Of a stretch of 64,000 nt of DNA, positions 49,073 through 57,658 are shown piece by piece (position 1 is the first letter of the stretch; each line of letters starts with the position of its first letter). The DNA comes from Gammaproteobacteria bacterium (lineage in GTDB: Bacteria; Pseudomonadota; Gammaproteobacteria; Ga0077536). A program made the translations under genes and the position numbers. The DNA lies in the NCBI GenBank assembly GCA_016191285.1, contig JACPPA010000033.1, positions 62,001-126,000 on the forward strand, written 5' to 3'. The notes beneath the pieces were generated by a model. That model was not told the origin of the DNA. It ran no database searches and saw only the letters and a program-made list of their open reading frames with translations.

Positions 49073-49237
49073 AAAAGTAATCGCGCCTGAGGGCCGAGGT
49101 TCGGGATCCAGGATGCATAGCCTAAGCGTTCAATGCGCTGGGGAGTGAGCGTCTTGCCGACACCTTCAGTGAATTGCAGCAGGCCCGGCGGAGCTGTCAC
49201 CGAATATTCCTTCCCGGCAAGCCGCCGCTCTCCTAAT

Positions 49238-49302
49238 TGTGGGAGCCGCTTTGAGCTTCGAATCTTTTTTAACCCATTCGCGGCTAAAGCCGCCCCCACA
49301 CA
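49238..49302. repeat. REP pair (diverged) before the SHOCT gene
   Basis: TGTGGGAGCCGCTTTGAGCT (one arm eroded) paired with the inverted copy CGCGGCTAAAGCCGCCCCCA, in the 360-base gap between ada and the SHOCT gene. Nothing else recognisable is seen in the gap. Confidence 0.7.
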
Positions 49303-49333
49303 AAGGAACCACGCCTCGGGATCCGATCACGCG

Positions 49334-50332
49334 CTAAATATCTTTCAGGATTGCATCGCGGCGGCGCTGATATTCGTCGTCGGAGATGAGCTTTTTCGCG
49401 TGCAGCTTTTCTAATATACCGAGCCGTTCTTCGGGCGATTGGTTGCTCCCCGCACCCACACTCGCGCCGGTACCTTGCATGGCTTTGATTTGCTGGCGCA
49501 TACGTGCCATTTCTTCACGCATTTCGCGCCGCTCGAGCGTGAGCTTAGCCGCTTCTTGTTTTGATTTTTCGGCGGTTCGCTTCTGTTCTTCGGGAATTTG
49601 CGCTTCGCGATAGGCCTGGGCCGCCGTTGGCACGGCGATTACGATCCAATCGTTGCGTCCGCTATCGGCCGCGCCCGGGATGGTAATGCCGGTACTGGAA
49701 ACGATGCGACCTTCCATCTTGCTGGTTGAACTCGTGCGGTTACCGGGATCGAAGACCAGGTCGTTGTAATTATCGAGAATACCGGCGGACGCCTCGGCGC
49801 CTTTGATACCGCGATCCTTTTTCAGGTGATAGGTACCAATAATCAGATTGAGTTTGCCGTCCACGAAGAACACGCGGCCGCTGGTCCACTCCTTTTCCTT
49901 GGCCGAATCCAACAACAGCTTACTGTAACCGCGCACGTTGAAAATCACATCTTCGTTGGACTTGGCTTTCAACAATGCGTCCGCAAGATAGCGTCCCAAT
50001 ACTTCACATTGCGCGTCGGTGAAGATGGGATGGGCTTCTTCGTTGCGAAAGAATCCGCCCTCGCTCCACACCTCGACTGATTTCAAGGCATCGCGGATGT
50101 CGGCGCCGTCGAGCGTCGCCGGGTGGGCATTGCGCGGGAATGCCATGCCCTTCTTACCCTGGGTGGTCAACGCGACGTACTGCTCTTGTTCTTTCCAGAT
50201 ACTTTTGAGAATCGCCGGTTTATCGAAAAAGCTCGGCAGGAGATCAAGCGCCGCGGCGCTAGAAGTGCCGCCGAGCATCACCATCAGCGCGAGCATCGAG
50301 GCGAAAAATCTTGAGAGCGGTCTATGGCGCAT
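49334..50332 (-). CDS. Exported protein with C-terminal SHOCT domain
   Basis: 332-residue protein with a Sec signal peptide (about 1-29, SMLALMVMLGGTSSAAA), then a globular domain of unknown fold, a charged helix rich in Glu/Lys/Arg (about 240-300, likely coiled coil) and a C-terminal SHOCT motif, LGILEKLHAKKLISDDEYQRRR. SHOCT is a short C-terminal domain of unknown role. The start at 50332 was preferred because the open frame upstream lacks signal-peptide features. Periplasmic location is inferred. Confidence 0.75.
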   Translation of the reverse strand: MRHRPLSRFFASMLALMVMLGGTSSAAALDLLPSFFDKPAILKSIWKEQEQYVALTTQGKKGMAFPRNAHPATLDGADIRDALKSVEVWSEGGFFRNEEAHPIFTDAQCEVLGRYLADALLKAKSNEDVIFNVRGYSKLLLDSAKEKEWTSGRVFFVDGKLNLIIGTYHLKKDRGIKGAEASAGILDNYNDLVFDPGNRTSSTSKMEGRIVSSTGITIPGAADSGRNDWIVIAVPTAAQAYREAQIPEEQKRTAEKSKQEAAKLTLERREMREEMARMRQQIKAMQGTGASVGAGSNQSPEERLGILEKLHAKKLISDDEYQRRRDAILKDI

Positions 50333-50471
50333 AGGCGTTAGCGAGCTTTTTTCACGGTGAATGGGTACTGCGTAGACGGGCGGATTATAGCTAAGTTCCG
50401 GCGACATCATCACACTTAAACCGCGGGCGAGAGGTTTGGTGACCGTGCGGCGCGGGCATGAAGCGCGCACC

Positions 50472-50499
50472 AAAAAAAAGGCGCACCCGAAGGTGCGCC
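50472..50499 (-). terminator. Intrinsic terminator of the porin gene
   Basis: On the minus strand an 8-bp stem, GGCGCACC with GGTGCGCC, closes on a UUCG tetraloop and is followed by eight T. It lies about 27 bases after the porin stop, a classical Rho-independent terminator. Confidence 0.9.
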
Positions 50500-50525
50500 G
50501 TGCATCCAGAGCCGAGTCTAGGCGC

Positions 50526-51995
50526 TTACCAGAAGAAGAACGAGCCGATACTGAAGGTGTCGGACTGCGTGCTGGCTCCAGCGCTGTTCGTCAGCACGTT
50601 TTTGCCGTAGCTGTTCTTCGCATTGCTGTATTCCGCGATCAGCTTGAGCCACGAGTTGACGTCGTGATAAACGCCGACCGTCCACATGCTCAAACGTGCA
50701 TCGCGTAAGCCAAGGTTGCCCGCGCCATTTTGTCGAACGAACGGATCGGCGAACGCATCTTCACGCGATTCGCCATAACTGAGACCGACTTTGGTTTTGC
50801 CCAGGAATGTGTAGGTGCCTTGAAGATAGTACCCGCTGTCGTCCGCCGCCTCGCAGTGCGAGCCAGCGCCAACCGTTTGAGCCCCAATTGTTGATGCGAC
50901 GGTATTACATTGCGTGCCGCCCAAGAACTGCAGCGAGCGGCCCAGGCCTTGACCGTCATAGTAGTAACCCGTCATTGCGAAGCCCATGTATTTCGCTTCG
51001 GCGCCCAGGCCCCAGGCCCTGACCGTGGTTTCGCCGCCGCGATTAGTGGTGGCACCTTGCGCGACATTGATTGCCGTGCTCCCGATATCCTGCCACAGGC
51101 CATCGAACCAGAGCTGCACGCTGCCGCCGGTGAACGCAGTGTTGAAGTTCAACTCCCCTTCGAAGCGAGGGATGTCAACTTTGTTGAGCAAGCCCGGGCT
51201 AGCGTTCAATTGTTCGACACTCGGATCGTAAAGCCCGATTTCGGCTTGGAAGCCGCTGAAAACCGGTGTTTTATACGAGAAGCGCGCATTGAAGTTCGGA
51301 TAGGTGTAACCGCGGCCAATACGGCCAGCGGTGACCGAACCATCCAGGCCATTGGCGATACCGACGCCGAACAAGGTCATATCATGCAGGATCGCCTGGC
51401 GACCGAAGATTGACAGCGTACGACCGTAACTGACGGTACCGAAGCTGCCATCCAAGTTGACGAGGACTTCACGAGTGTCGATCGAAGCGCCTTGGATACC
51501 GTTGTTGCCCGCGGCGTTCAGGGGACCTACGCCATAGAGTTGATTCTTCGTGGCGCTGTTGTTGATGGTCGGCGCGAAGCTGAAGCGTGCGCTGCCCGTC
51601 ATGCCATTCACGGTTGGACTTTTGACGTTGAAACTAAAAAAGGCCGGGAGGAAGCCCGACGTAACACGCGAAATGTTAGTACCGTTACCAACACCGAAGG
51701 TACCCGGTGCGGTACCCACCACGGCAGGAACAGCGGGGCTGGTGGTGCCATTGTCGTTAACCTTCGCCGGAACGGCATCTTTAGCATCCGATGCAACCGG
51801 CGCATTCAACCCAAGAGGGTTATATCCCTGGTCGTTAGAACTATTAACGTAGAACGCGTTGATGTTGCCGTCGAAGCTCACTTCCCAACCATTATCCCCA
51901 CCGACCACTACCACAGCATTCGCGGCAGCGCTAAGACCGAGGGCCGCCGCGCCAATTGCAACCGCCAACCCTGTCTTCTTAAATTGTGTCGCCAT
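50526..51995 (-). CDS. Gram-negative outer-membrane porin
   Basis: 489-residue porin-type beta-barrel with a signal peptide (about 1-27, LGLSAAANAV). The barrel carries alternating strands with FGTVSYGRTLSIFGRQ, FNARFSYKTPVFSGFQAEIG and SVQLWFDGLWQD, and the sequence ends in the aromatic residues GSFFFW recognised by the Bam machinery. The ATG at 51995 has AGGAGG five bases upstream. It is expressed alone, with its own terminator. The substrate is unknown. Confidence 0.9.
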   Translation of the reverse strand: MATQFKKTGLAVAIGAAALGLSAAANAVVVVGGDNGWEVSFDGNINAFYVNSSNDQGYNPLGLNAPVASDAKDAVPAKVNDNGTTSPAVPAVVGTAPGTFGVGNGTNISRVTSGFLPAFFSFNVKSPTVNGMTGSARFSFAPTINNSATKNQLYGVGPLNAAGNNGIQGASIDTREVLVNLDGSFGTVSYGRTLSIFGRQAILHDMTLFGVGIANGLDGSVTAGRIGRGYTYPNFNARFSYKTPVFSGFQAEIGLYDPSVEQLNASPGLLNKVDIPRFEGELNFNTAFTGGSVQLWFDGLWQDIGSTAINVAQGATTNRGGETTVRAWGLGAEAKYMGFAMTGYYYDGQGLGRSLQFLGGTQCNTVASTIGAQTVGAGSHCEAADDSGYYLQGTYTFLGKTKVGLSYGESREDAFADPFVRQNGAGNLGLRDARLSMWTVGVYHDVNSWLKLIAEYSNAKNSYGKNVLTNSAGASTQSDTFSIGSFFFW

Positions 51996-52296
51996 CACTT
52001 CCTCCTAACTCAAGGATTCTTAAAGCTTAAGCTCGCCCTTCAAACGTCGCGTGCGGTCGCCATCCCCCTACAGTCCCGGCCCGCACGTCCGCAGTCTAAA
52101 GCGGCTGAATTATTCGTTGTCACCCGTTCACGTGATCGTAGCGAACAGTAGACGATTAAATCGCCTCACGCAAGCCTTTTGAGAGCATAAACGCTACAAA
52201 GGTCGGATTTATTCGCCTTCAAGTGGCATCGATACCACAATTCTATCGACCGTCCGGCGCAAGTCTTAAGGCCAACTTGAATTCAATTCACGCGGT
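51996..52296 (-). promoter_or_regulatory. Region upstream of the porin gene
   Basis: 301 bases with no credible gene between the porin and the AOR operon 3' end. It holds the porin ribosome site at its left edge and presumably its promoter; no convincing -35/-10 pair or operator was found by eye. Confidence 0.3.
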
Positions 52297-52608
52297 TTAG
52301 CCGCCGCCTTTTTGAAACGCGCGCTCGAACTGAAACATGAACTCCCGAGGCGTACCCGTAGCCCACCCGGCGCCGGTAAAAGTGAAGGTGAGATCAGTAA
52401 CCGGGATTCGGAGTAGCCCTAGCCGCCGCTCGCGTTCGGGGCCGAGGCGGAGGGAGAGCTCGCATCCGTCCGGAAACCGGAGCGTGAAGGTATCCGCCTT
52501 GCGTGTCATGGAGGCCTGGATGATACGGGGCAGAACGCGGACCACATCCGCGTGACTTAGGCCGTATTCGCGCTCGATGACAAAGGGAGCGGTCGCCAGT
52601 TCGCTCAC
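52297..52608 (-). CDS. Unknown small protein coupled to the MoaD-like gene
   Basis: 103-residue protein with no family I recognise; it has mixed polar and beta-like stretches (DTFTLRFPDGCELSLRLG, PVTDLTFTFTGAGW) and no signal peptide or membrane helix. It starts at a GTG overlapping the MoaD-like stop (GTGA), so translation is coupled. Position as the last gene of the aldehyde oxidoreductase operon suggests an accessory role in assembly or cofactor loading, which is inference only. Confidence 0.6.
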   Translation of the reverse strand: MSELATAPFVIEREYGLSHADVVRVLPRIIQASMTRKADTFTLRFPDGCELSLRLGPERERRLGLLRIPVTDLTFTFTGAGWATGTPREFMFQFERAFQKGGG

Positions 52609-52856
52609 CCGCCCGCGACTGGCGGCCAGATCGCGAGCGAATCGCCGTCGCGGAAAATGGGATTATCGCGTTCCGTCGGCGGCACATAGTTTCCATTGTG
52701 CAAGACCAGATGGGCGCGAGTTCGCGGCACGTGGTAGCGATCGATTATTTGAAAAGGCGTGGCATCGTCGGCGACTTCGATATCCGCCACGTTCGACACT
52801 GCGGTTGGCGGCAGAAATTCGGCCAGAGTCGCGTAGAGTTTGAGTTTGAGCTGCAT
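52605..52856 (-). CDS. MoaD-like sulfur carrier of the aldehyde oxidoreductase operon
   Basis: 83-residue ubiquitin-fold protein of the MoaD/ThiS family with the C-terminal Gly-Gly (IWPPVAGG) needed for thiocarboxylate formation. It begins LKLKLYATLAEFLPP. I chose the ATG at 52856 over a TTG at 52883. MoaD-like carriers accompany several tungsten AOR operons and may be dedicated to the tungstopterin cofactor. A REP pair lies between it and aorC. Confidence 0.85.
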   Translation of the reverse strand: MQLKLKLYATLAEFLPPTAVSNVADIEVADDATPFQIIDRYHVPRTRAHLVLHNGNYVPPTERDNPIFRDGDSLAIWPPVAGG

Positions 52857-52906
52857 AAGGCTAGGTGAGAAACCACGCGGCAACTATTTCCGCTTTTCAG
52901 AACCAC

Positions 52907-52973
52907 TGTGGGAGCGACTTTGGTCGCGAACTACGAACGTCAACCCTATTCGCGACTAAAGTCGCTCCCACAC
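52907..52973. repeat. REP pair with a variant stem inside the AOR operon
   Basis: TGTGGGAGCGACTTTGGTCG and its inverted partner GCGACTAAAGTCGCTCCCAC, spaced by about 25 bases. The core GCGAC...GTCGC differs from the common GCCGC...GCGGC stem yet still pairs. It separates aorC from the MoaD-like gene. Confidence 0.85.
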
Positions 52974-52986
52974 ACGGAGAACCCTC

Positions 52987-54258
52987 TTATTTCATCAACG
53001 CCGCGTTAAAGCCCACCGCCTGTGTACTGGCGAGGTAGGCCTCCATGATCTGGGTCGGATCCTCCAGCAGCTTATCCTTCCATTTGCCGAGGCGGGTTTT
53101 GGTCTGGATAAGTCCACGCAGTACGCCAACATGCTGAGTGAGGCCGAGACTCGTGGCGCCAACTAAAATGTCACCGTCGAATTGCAAGTTCATATATTTA
53201 AAGCGCTCGCGATTTAAAAGCTCGGCCGACGTGCCGCCCGCCTTGCCCATCCATAGGCCAAACGAACTTGAAATGAGCCCCAAGGTATCCAACACATTCA
53301 TGTTGACGCTGCCGCGATGTACTGCGCCCAGTAACCCCGCCATGTTGCGTGCCGCGAGCTGGCCGTGTTCGGTCGCCGTGGGTTGAATGGCTTGCACTGA
53401 GTATTCACCGGTTGAGAAGTCGCGGCCTTGCGCTACATCGCCAGCGGCGAAGATATCCGGATCGTTGGTCTGCATGTGCCGATTCACGAGGATCCCCTGA
53501 TCCGTTTCAAGACCGATACCCTCGAGGAATTTGATATTCGATCGCACGCCGGTGGCGGATACGATTAAATCCGCATCGACCGTCTCACCGGTGCTTAAGT
53601 CGACGGCAAAGGCGTGCGGAGTGCCCTTGCGAATCGCGGTCACGCGGGTCGACGTATGGACCTTGACACCCTCCTTCTCGCACCAGTCCTTAATCAAATG
53701 ACCCGCGATGTCGTTCATCATGCGCGGCACCATGCGGTCGGCCATTTCCACCACGGTCAAATCCGCACCGCTCTGCGCCAAGGCTTCCAGAATGATGCAG
53801 CCAATAAAGCCCGCGCCCATCAGCAAGACTTTGGCGCCGGGTTTCGCGCGGGTCGCGATATTGCGTGCGTCCGCCAAGGTCCAGCAATTAAAAATTCCAG
53901 GAAGATCGATGCCGGGAATCGGCGGCGCCATCGGTGTCGAACCCGTCGCAATCAACAGTTTGTCGTAGTGAATGCTGCTGCCGCTGGCAAGTAAGCCAAG
54001 CTTCGCGGCGCGATCGAGGCCGAGCACCCGATCATGCACTACCTTGATCTTCTGTTTCGCGAAGTGATCCGCTTGCTTACGCAGATGGGTGCCCTCTTCT
54101 TTGATATGGTTGATCAAGAAGTACGGCAGGGCCATCCGCGAATACGGTGGCTCGGGCTCGTCGCCAACCAACGTAATGCTCGCCGCCGGTTGTAACTTAC
54201 GTAGGGTCTCGGCGGCGACCACGCCGGCCGGCCCGGCACCGATGATCACGTGATTCAT
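52987..54258 (-). CDS. aorC: FAD-dependent NAD(P)H oxidoreductase subunit of the AOR complex
   Basis: 423-residue pyridine-nucleotide-disulfide-type flavoprotein. It has VIIGAGPAGVVAAETL at the N-terminus for FAD, LLMGAGFIGCIILEAL for NAD(H), and DIFAAGDVAQG near the C-terminus. No redox-active CxxxxC is present. Placed after the AOR and ferredoxin genes, it fits the AorC subunit of Aromatoleum-type enzymes, which couples aldehyde oxidation to NAD+ or ferredoxin. The start at 54258 has GGGAATG upstream. Confidence 0.85.
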   Translation of the reverse strand: MNHVIIGAGPAGVVAAETLRKLQPAASITLVGDEPEPPYSRMALPYFLINHIKEEGTHLRKQADHFAKQKIKVVHDRVLGLDRAAKLGLLASGSSIHYDKLLIATGSTPMAPPIPGIDLPGIFNCWTLADARNIATRAKPGAKVLLMGAGFIGCIILEALAQSGADLTVVEMADRMVPRMMNDIAGHLIKDWCEKEGVKVHTSTRVTAIRKGTPHAFAVDLSTGETVDADLIVSATGVRSNIKFLEGIGLETDQGILVNRHMQTNDPDIFAAGDVAQGRDFSTGEYSVQAIQPTATEHGQLAARNMAGLLGAVHRGSVNMNVLDTLGLISSSFGLWMGKAGGTSAELLNRERFKYMNLQFDGDILVGATSLGLTQHVGVLRGLIQTKTRLGKWKDKLLEDPTQIMEAYLASTQAVGFNAALMK

Positions 54259-54269
54259 GGCATTCCCTT

Positions 54270-56120
54270 TCAAATCGCGAGCCGGTGGAGGGTATCGGTG
54301 GTCGGAACCCCATCCGGGGTCCAACCACGGATTTCATAGTAATGCGGCAACATCTTGTGGAGCTCACTGACCTTGCCCTTGGCGGGTCCGGTCTTCGCTG
54401 CCTCTTTCAACAGCCGTTTCGGCAAGGTGTCGTCGGCTTTGGTTAAGCCCGCTTTCAAATTGAATTGCCGCTCTAAATTCCAAATGCGCTCGCCCGCCTC
54501 GAGCATTTTGTCCGGACTCCAGTCACCGGCGCAGGCCGCATCGATCTGCGGCGCGATATCTTCCAAGGTCCACGCAAAGGTGGTGAACACACACAGGCCA
54601 GTGGAATCCACCGCCGCCGTCGCATCTTGGAACGCTTTCACGAGTTCGGGTTTGCCATCGGTCGTCAGCGGATCCGTTTTAACCGGCACGCCGAGAATTT
54701 CCGAAGACACCGTATAGCTGCGCAGATGACAGGCGCCGCGATTCGATGTGGCATAAGTTAAGCCCATGCCTTGAATGCCGCGTGGATCATAGGCCGGGAA
54801 TTCCTGGCCTTTGACGGTCATCGATAAATCTGGATGCCCGTATTTTTCGCACAATCGCTTGGACCCTAAACCTAAATCGCGTCCGAAGCCTTCGCCCTTG
54901 GCGACCAATTCGGCGGCCTTGGTTAGTGCTTCGGCGGAACCAAAGCGCATTTCAATGCCACCGGTATGCTCTTTCGTAAGCGCGCCAATCTCAAAGAGCT
55001 CCATCGCCGCTGCCACCGTTGAACCAAAGGAGATAGGGTCATACCCATCTTCATTGCAGATGAAGTTGGCGTAGGTCAGGGCATCCAAGTCATCGACTCC
55101 AGTATCCGAACCCAGCGCCCAGGCGGCTTCATATTCGAGACCGCCGTTCGCGCCCATGTATTGGGGTTTGTTCACAATCGTGTAGTGCTTGGGATCGATC
55201 GTCGAAATCCGGCCACAGGCAATGGTGCACGCAAAACAAGCCGCATTCGTAGTGAGATTCGGTTTGCCGTCGCTCTCGCGTGGCACGTGCATGGCCTCCG
55301 CCGAGATCCGATTCGCGCCTTCGAACTGCACTTCGCGCATATTGCGCGTCGGCATCGCGCCAACTTCATTGATCACGTTCATCAACACCTGCGTGCCCAT
55401 CTTCGGCAGGCCTTCGCCGGTGACCGGATTTTGCGCTAGGACTTTCTTCGCCGTTTGCGTGGCCAGCATGAATTGCTTGGGATCGCGAATGTTGCCGACG
55501 CCTTTGGTGCCGCGCACGGCCACCGCTTTCAAATTCTTCGACGCCATCACGGTGCCAACGCCCGAGCGCCCCGCCGCGCGGTGCAGATCGTTGACTACCC
55601 CAGCGTATAGGCAGCCCTGTTCGGCCGCGCGACCGACACAGGCGATGCGGAGCAGTGGATCTTGATGGTCGTTGTGCAAGAGTCGGTCTGCTTCCCAGAC
55701 CGATTTACCCCAGAGGTGGTCGGCGGGGAGTAGCTCCGCCTTATCGTTCTCGAGGTACAGGTAAACCGGTTTCGGCGCTTTACCTTCGAAGATGAGCATA
55801 TCGAAGCCGGCGTTCTTGATTTCATTGCCAATAAAGCCGCCGGAGTTCGAACACGCAATCGCACCCGTTAACGGACTTTTCGTAATCACGGAATAGCGCC
55901 CGCCAGTCGCCGCCATCGTTCCCGTCAAGGGGCCGGTCGCCATGATCAACTTATTGGCGGGCGACAGCGCATCGATTTTGGGATCAATTTCTTCAAAGAG
56001 ATATTTCGTGGCAAGACCGCGCTGGCCGATGTATTTCAACGCCCAGTCCATGTTGAGCGGCTCGGTCGCGACGCTGCCCGTCGTCAAATTCACGCGTAAG
56101 ACCTTTTGTGTCCAACCCAT
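54270..56120 (-). CDS. aorB: Tungsten-dependent aldehyde ferredoxin oxidoreductase
   Basis: 616-residue AOR-family protein, the expected length. It begins MGWTQKVLRVNLTTGSV, followed by the cofactor-binding region and the [4Fe-4S] ligands Cys295, Cys298 and Cys302 in NAACFACTIACGR, with a fourth candidate, Cys510 (STGLCVFTTF). This matches the tungsten-bis-pterin enzymes that oxidise aldehydes to acids. The start at 56120 has GGAGG. It is flanked by a ferredoxin and the FAD subunit. The substrate range is unknown. Confidence 0.92.
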   Translation of the reverse strand: MGWTQKVLRVNLTTGSVATEPLNMDWALKYIGQRGLATKYLFEEIDPKIDALSPANKLIMATGPLTGTMAATGGRYSVITKSPLTGAIACSNSGGFIGNEIKNAGFDMLIFEGKAPKPVYLYLENDKAELLPADHLWGKSVWEADRLLHNDHQDPLLRIACVGRAAEQGCLYAGVVNDLHRAAGRSGVGTVMASKNLKAVAVRGTKGVGNIRDPKQFMLATQTAKKVLAQNPVTGEGLPKMGTQVLMNVINEVGAMPTRNMREVQFEGANRISAEAMHVPRESDGKPNLTTNAACFACTIACGRISTIDPKHYTIVNKPQYMGANGGLEYEAAWALGSDTGVDDLDALTYANFICNEDGYDPISFGSTVAAAMELFEIGALTKEHTGGIEMRFGSAEALTKAAELVAKGEGFGRDLGLGSKRLCEKYGHPDLSMTVKGQEFPAYDPRGIQGMGLTYATSNRGACHLRSYTVSSEILGVPVKTDPLTTDGKPELVKAFQDATAAVDSTGLCVFTTFAWTLEDIAPQIDAACAGDWSPDKMLEAGERIWNLERQFNLKAGLTKADDTLPKRLLKEAAKTGPAKGKVSELHKMLPHYYEIRGWTPDGVPTTDTLHRLAI

Positions 56121-56134
56121 GATGGCGGTCCTCC

Positions 56135-56602
56135 CTAGGCTTTCGGTAATGACTGGCTGGCGTGCGCTTTCATGCGCGCGAGCCCGGTATGGTCGGCGTC
56201 CACATAGGTGATGGCGCCGGTGGGGCACGCCGTGGCGCACGCCGGATCGCCGCCGCATAGATCACATTTGATGACCTTGCCGCTATCGGAGTTGTAATTC
56301 ACGGTGCCAAACGGACAGGCAATGGTGCACACCTTGCAACCCACGCACACCTCTTCGATCACTTCCTTGGCGCCAGTCAGTTGATTGATGACGATGGCCT
56401 CAACCGGACAGGCGTGCAAGCACCACGCTTCCGAACATTGCGAGCAGGTGTAGGGCGCGAAGCGGCCTTCGTCGTGAAAGGTGAAGACCTTAATCCGGGA
56501 TTTGCTGGGATTAAAGACGGCTTCGTTCTCGTAAGAACACGCCATTTCGCACTGTAGGCATCCGGTGCACTTTTCAGGCTCGAGTTGAAGGGCCTTATGC
56601 AT
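56135..56602 (-). CDS. aorA: Four-cluster ferredoxin subunit of the AOR complex
   Basis: 155-residue electron-transfer protein with four [4Fe-4S] motifs: CTGCLQCEMAC, CSQCSEAWCLHAC, CVGCKVCTIAC and CDLCGGDPACATAC. The ATG at 56602 has GGGGAGAA upstream. It heads the operon and lies 14 bases before the AOR gene. It should pass electrons from the tungsten site to the FAD subunit, the AorA role. Confidence 0.9.
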   Translation of the reverse strand: MHKALQLEPEKCTGCLQCEMACSYENEAVFNPSKSRIKVFTFHDEGRFAPYTCSQCSEAWCLHACPVEAIVINQLTGAKEVIEEVCVGCKVCTIACPFGTVNYNSDSGKVIKCDLCGGDPACATACPTGAITYVDADHTGLARMKAHASQSLPKA

Positions 56603-56811
56603 TGCTTTTCTCCCCAAAAAATAAGACAGGTCTCGTTCTAAATGCGCTTCCCCAGCCTAGCGAGATCGCGATCAAAAGGCTAGCCTTCGTGCGCGACAGC
56701 CACCCCGTGTCGAAGGCTCGCGCCGCCGACGATACTGGTCGGCGGCCGGCCTGAACTTCGTTAGGATGCGCAGTCTAATGCGGCACGGTCGTCATCAGGA
56801 GTCGCTCCGAT
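56603..56811. promoter_or_regulatory. Divergent region between the AOR operon and the substrate-binding protein
   Basis: 209 bases. An inverted repeat, AGCCTTCG (56682-56689) and CGAAGGCT (56711-56718), lies near its centre and could be an operator or weak hairpin. Promoters are not clear by eye. Confidence 0.35.
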
Positions 56812-57630
56812 ATGCCTTTAAGATTTCTCAAGTCCAGCGCTGCGCGGGGCGCGACCGGTTGCCTGCTGATCTTCAGCTGGTGGCTAGCGGCCGCCGCCGC
56901 GCCGCTCGAGGTCAAGCTCGCCTATATCGGAGCGATTAATTCGAGCGCGCATCAGGGCGCACTGCAGGGTTTAGAAGAAGCCCAGCAACAAGGCGACTTC
57001 CTGGGTCAACACTACACACTCGTCGAATTGGCCGCAGTGGCCGATCCCATCGATGCCAGCGCCGTGATCGCGGCCTTGCCGGCTGTCGAACTCGTTGCCG
57101 TGGCCGCGGCACATCCCACCCTGCCCGTTTTCAATGTCACGCGGCCCGACGACGCCTTGCGCACACAGTGCAAAACAAATCTGCTGCATGTGATTCCGAA
57201 TACCAAGACGCTGGTCGATGCTCTCGCTCAGTGGCGGGTCGCGCATCCAGAAGCGAAGACGGTTCAGGCGCAGGCCTGGCACGCCGATTTTGAGAAATAT
57301 TCTGCATCCCAACTCAATAACCGTTATCGTGAAAAATTCAAGCAGCCGATGGACGACGCAGCGTGGGCCGGGTGGGCCGCGGTCAAGCTTCTTTCCGATT
57401 TGGCCGCGCGTGAACAGAGTGCCGATCCTGCAGTGCTCCTCAAAGCGCTGCGCGAACATCTGGCATTCGATGGGCAAAAAGGTGTCACGATGAGCTTTCG
57501 CGACAATGGCCAATTGCGTCAGCCGGTGCTGTTAGTCGACCACGGCAAGGTCGTCGGGGAGGCACCGGTCCGCGGCGTGGTTGAAGTCGAAGATCTCGAT
57601 AGCCTCGGCCAAATCTCGTGTGCGAAATAA
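56812..57630 (+). CDS. Periplasmic substrate-binding-like protein, PQQ-dehydrogenase-associated type
   Basis: 272-residue exported protein with a signal peptide (about 1-30, LIFSWWLAAAAAP). Core segments VKLAYIGAINSSAHQGALQG, HPTLPVFNVTRPDDALRTQC, HVIPNTKTLVDALAQW and the ending GVTMSFRDNGQLRQPVLLVD resemble the ABC substrate-binding family found beside PQQ-dependent alcohol dehydrogenases (TIGR03863), though this copy is shorter than I expect (about 340). No ABC ATPase or permease is adjacent. It is the first of a two-gene operon. Confidence 0.72.
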   Translation: MPLRFLKSSAARGATGCLLIFSWWLAAAAAPLEVKLAYIGAINSSAHQGALQGLEEAQQQGDFLGQHYTLVELAAVADPIDASAVIAALPAVELVAVAAAHPTLPVFNVTRPDDALRTQCKTNLLHVIPNTKTLVDALAQWRVAHPEAKTVQAQAWHADFEKYSASQLNNRYREKFKQPMDDAAWAGWAAVKLLSDLAAREQSADPAVLLKALREHLAFDGQKGVTMSFRDNGQLRQPVLLVDHGKVVGEAPVRGVVEVEDLDSLGQISCAK

Positions 57631-57658
57631 TCGCCGCTCACCCTACAAGGAATCCTCA

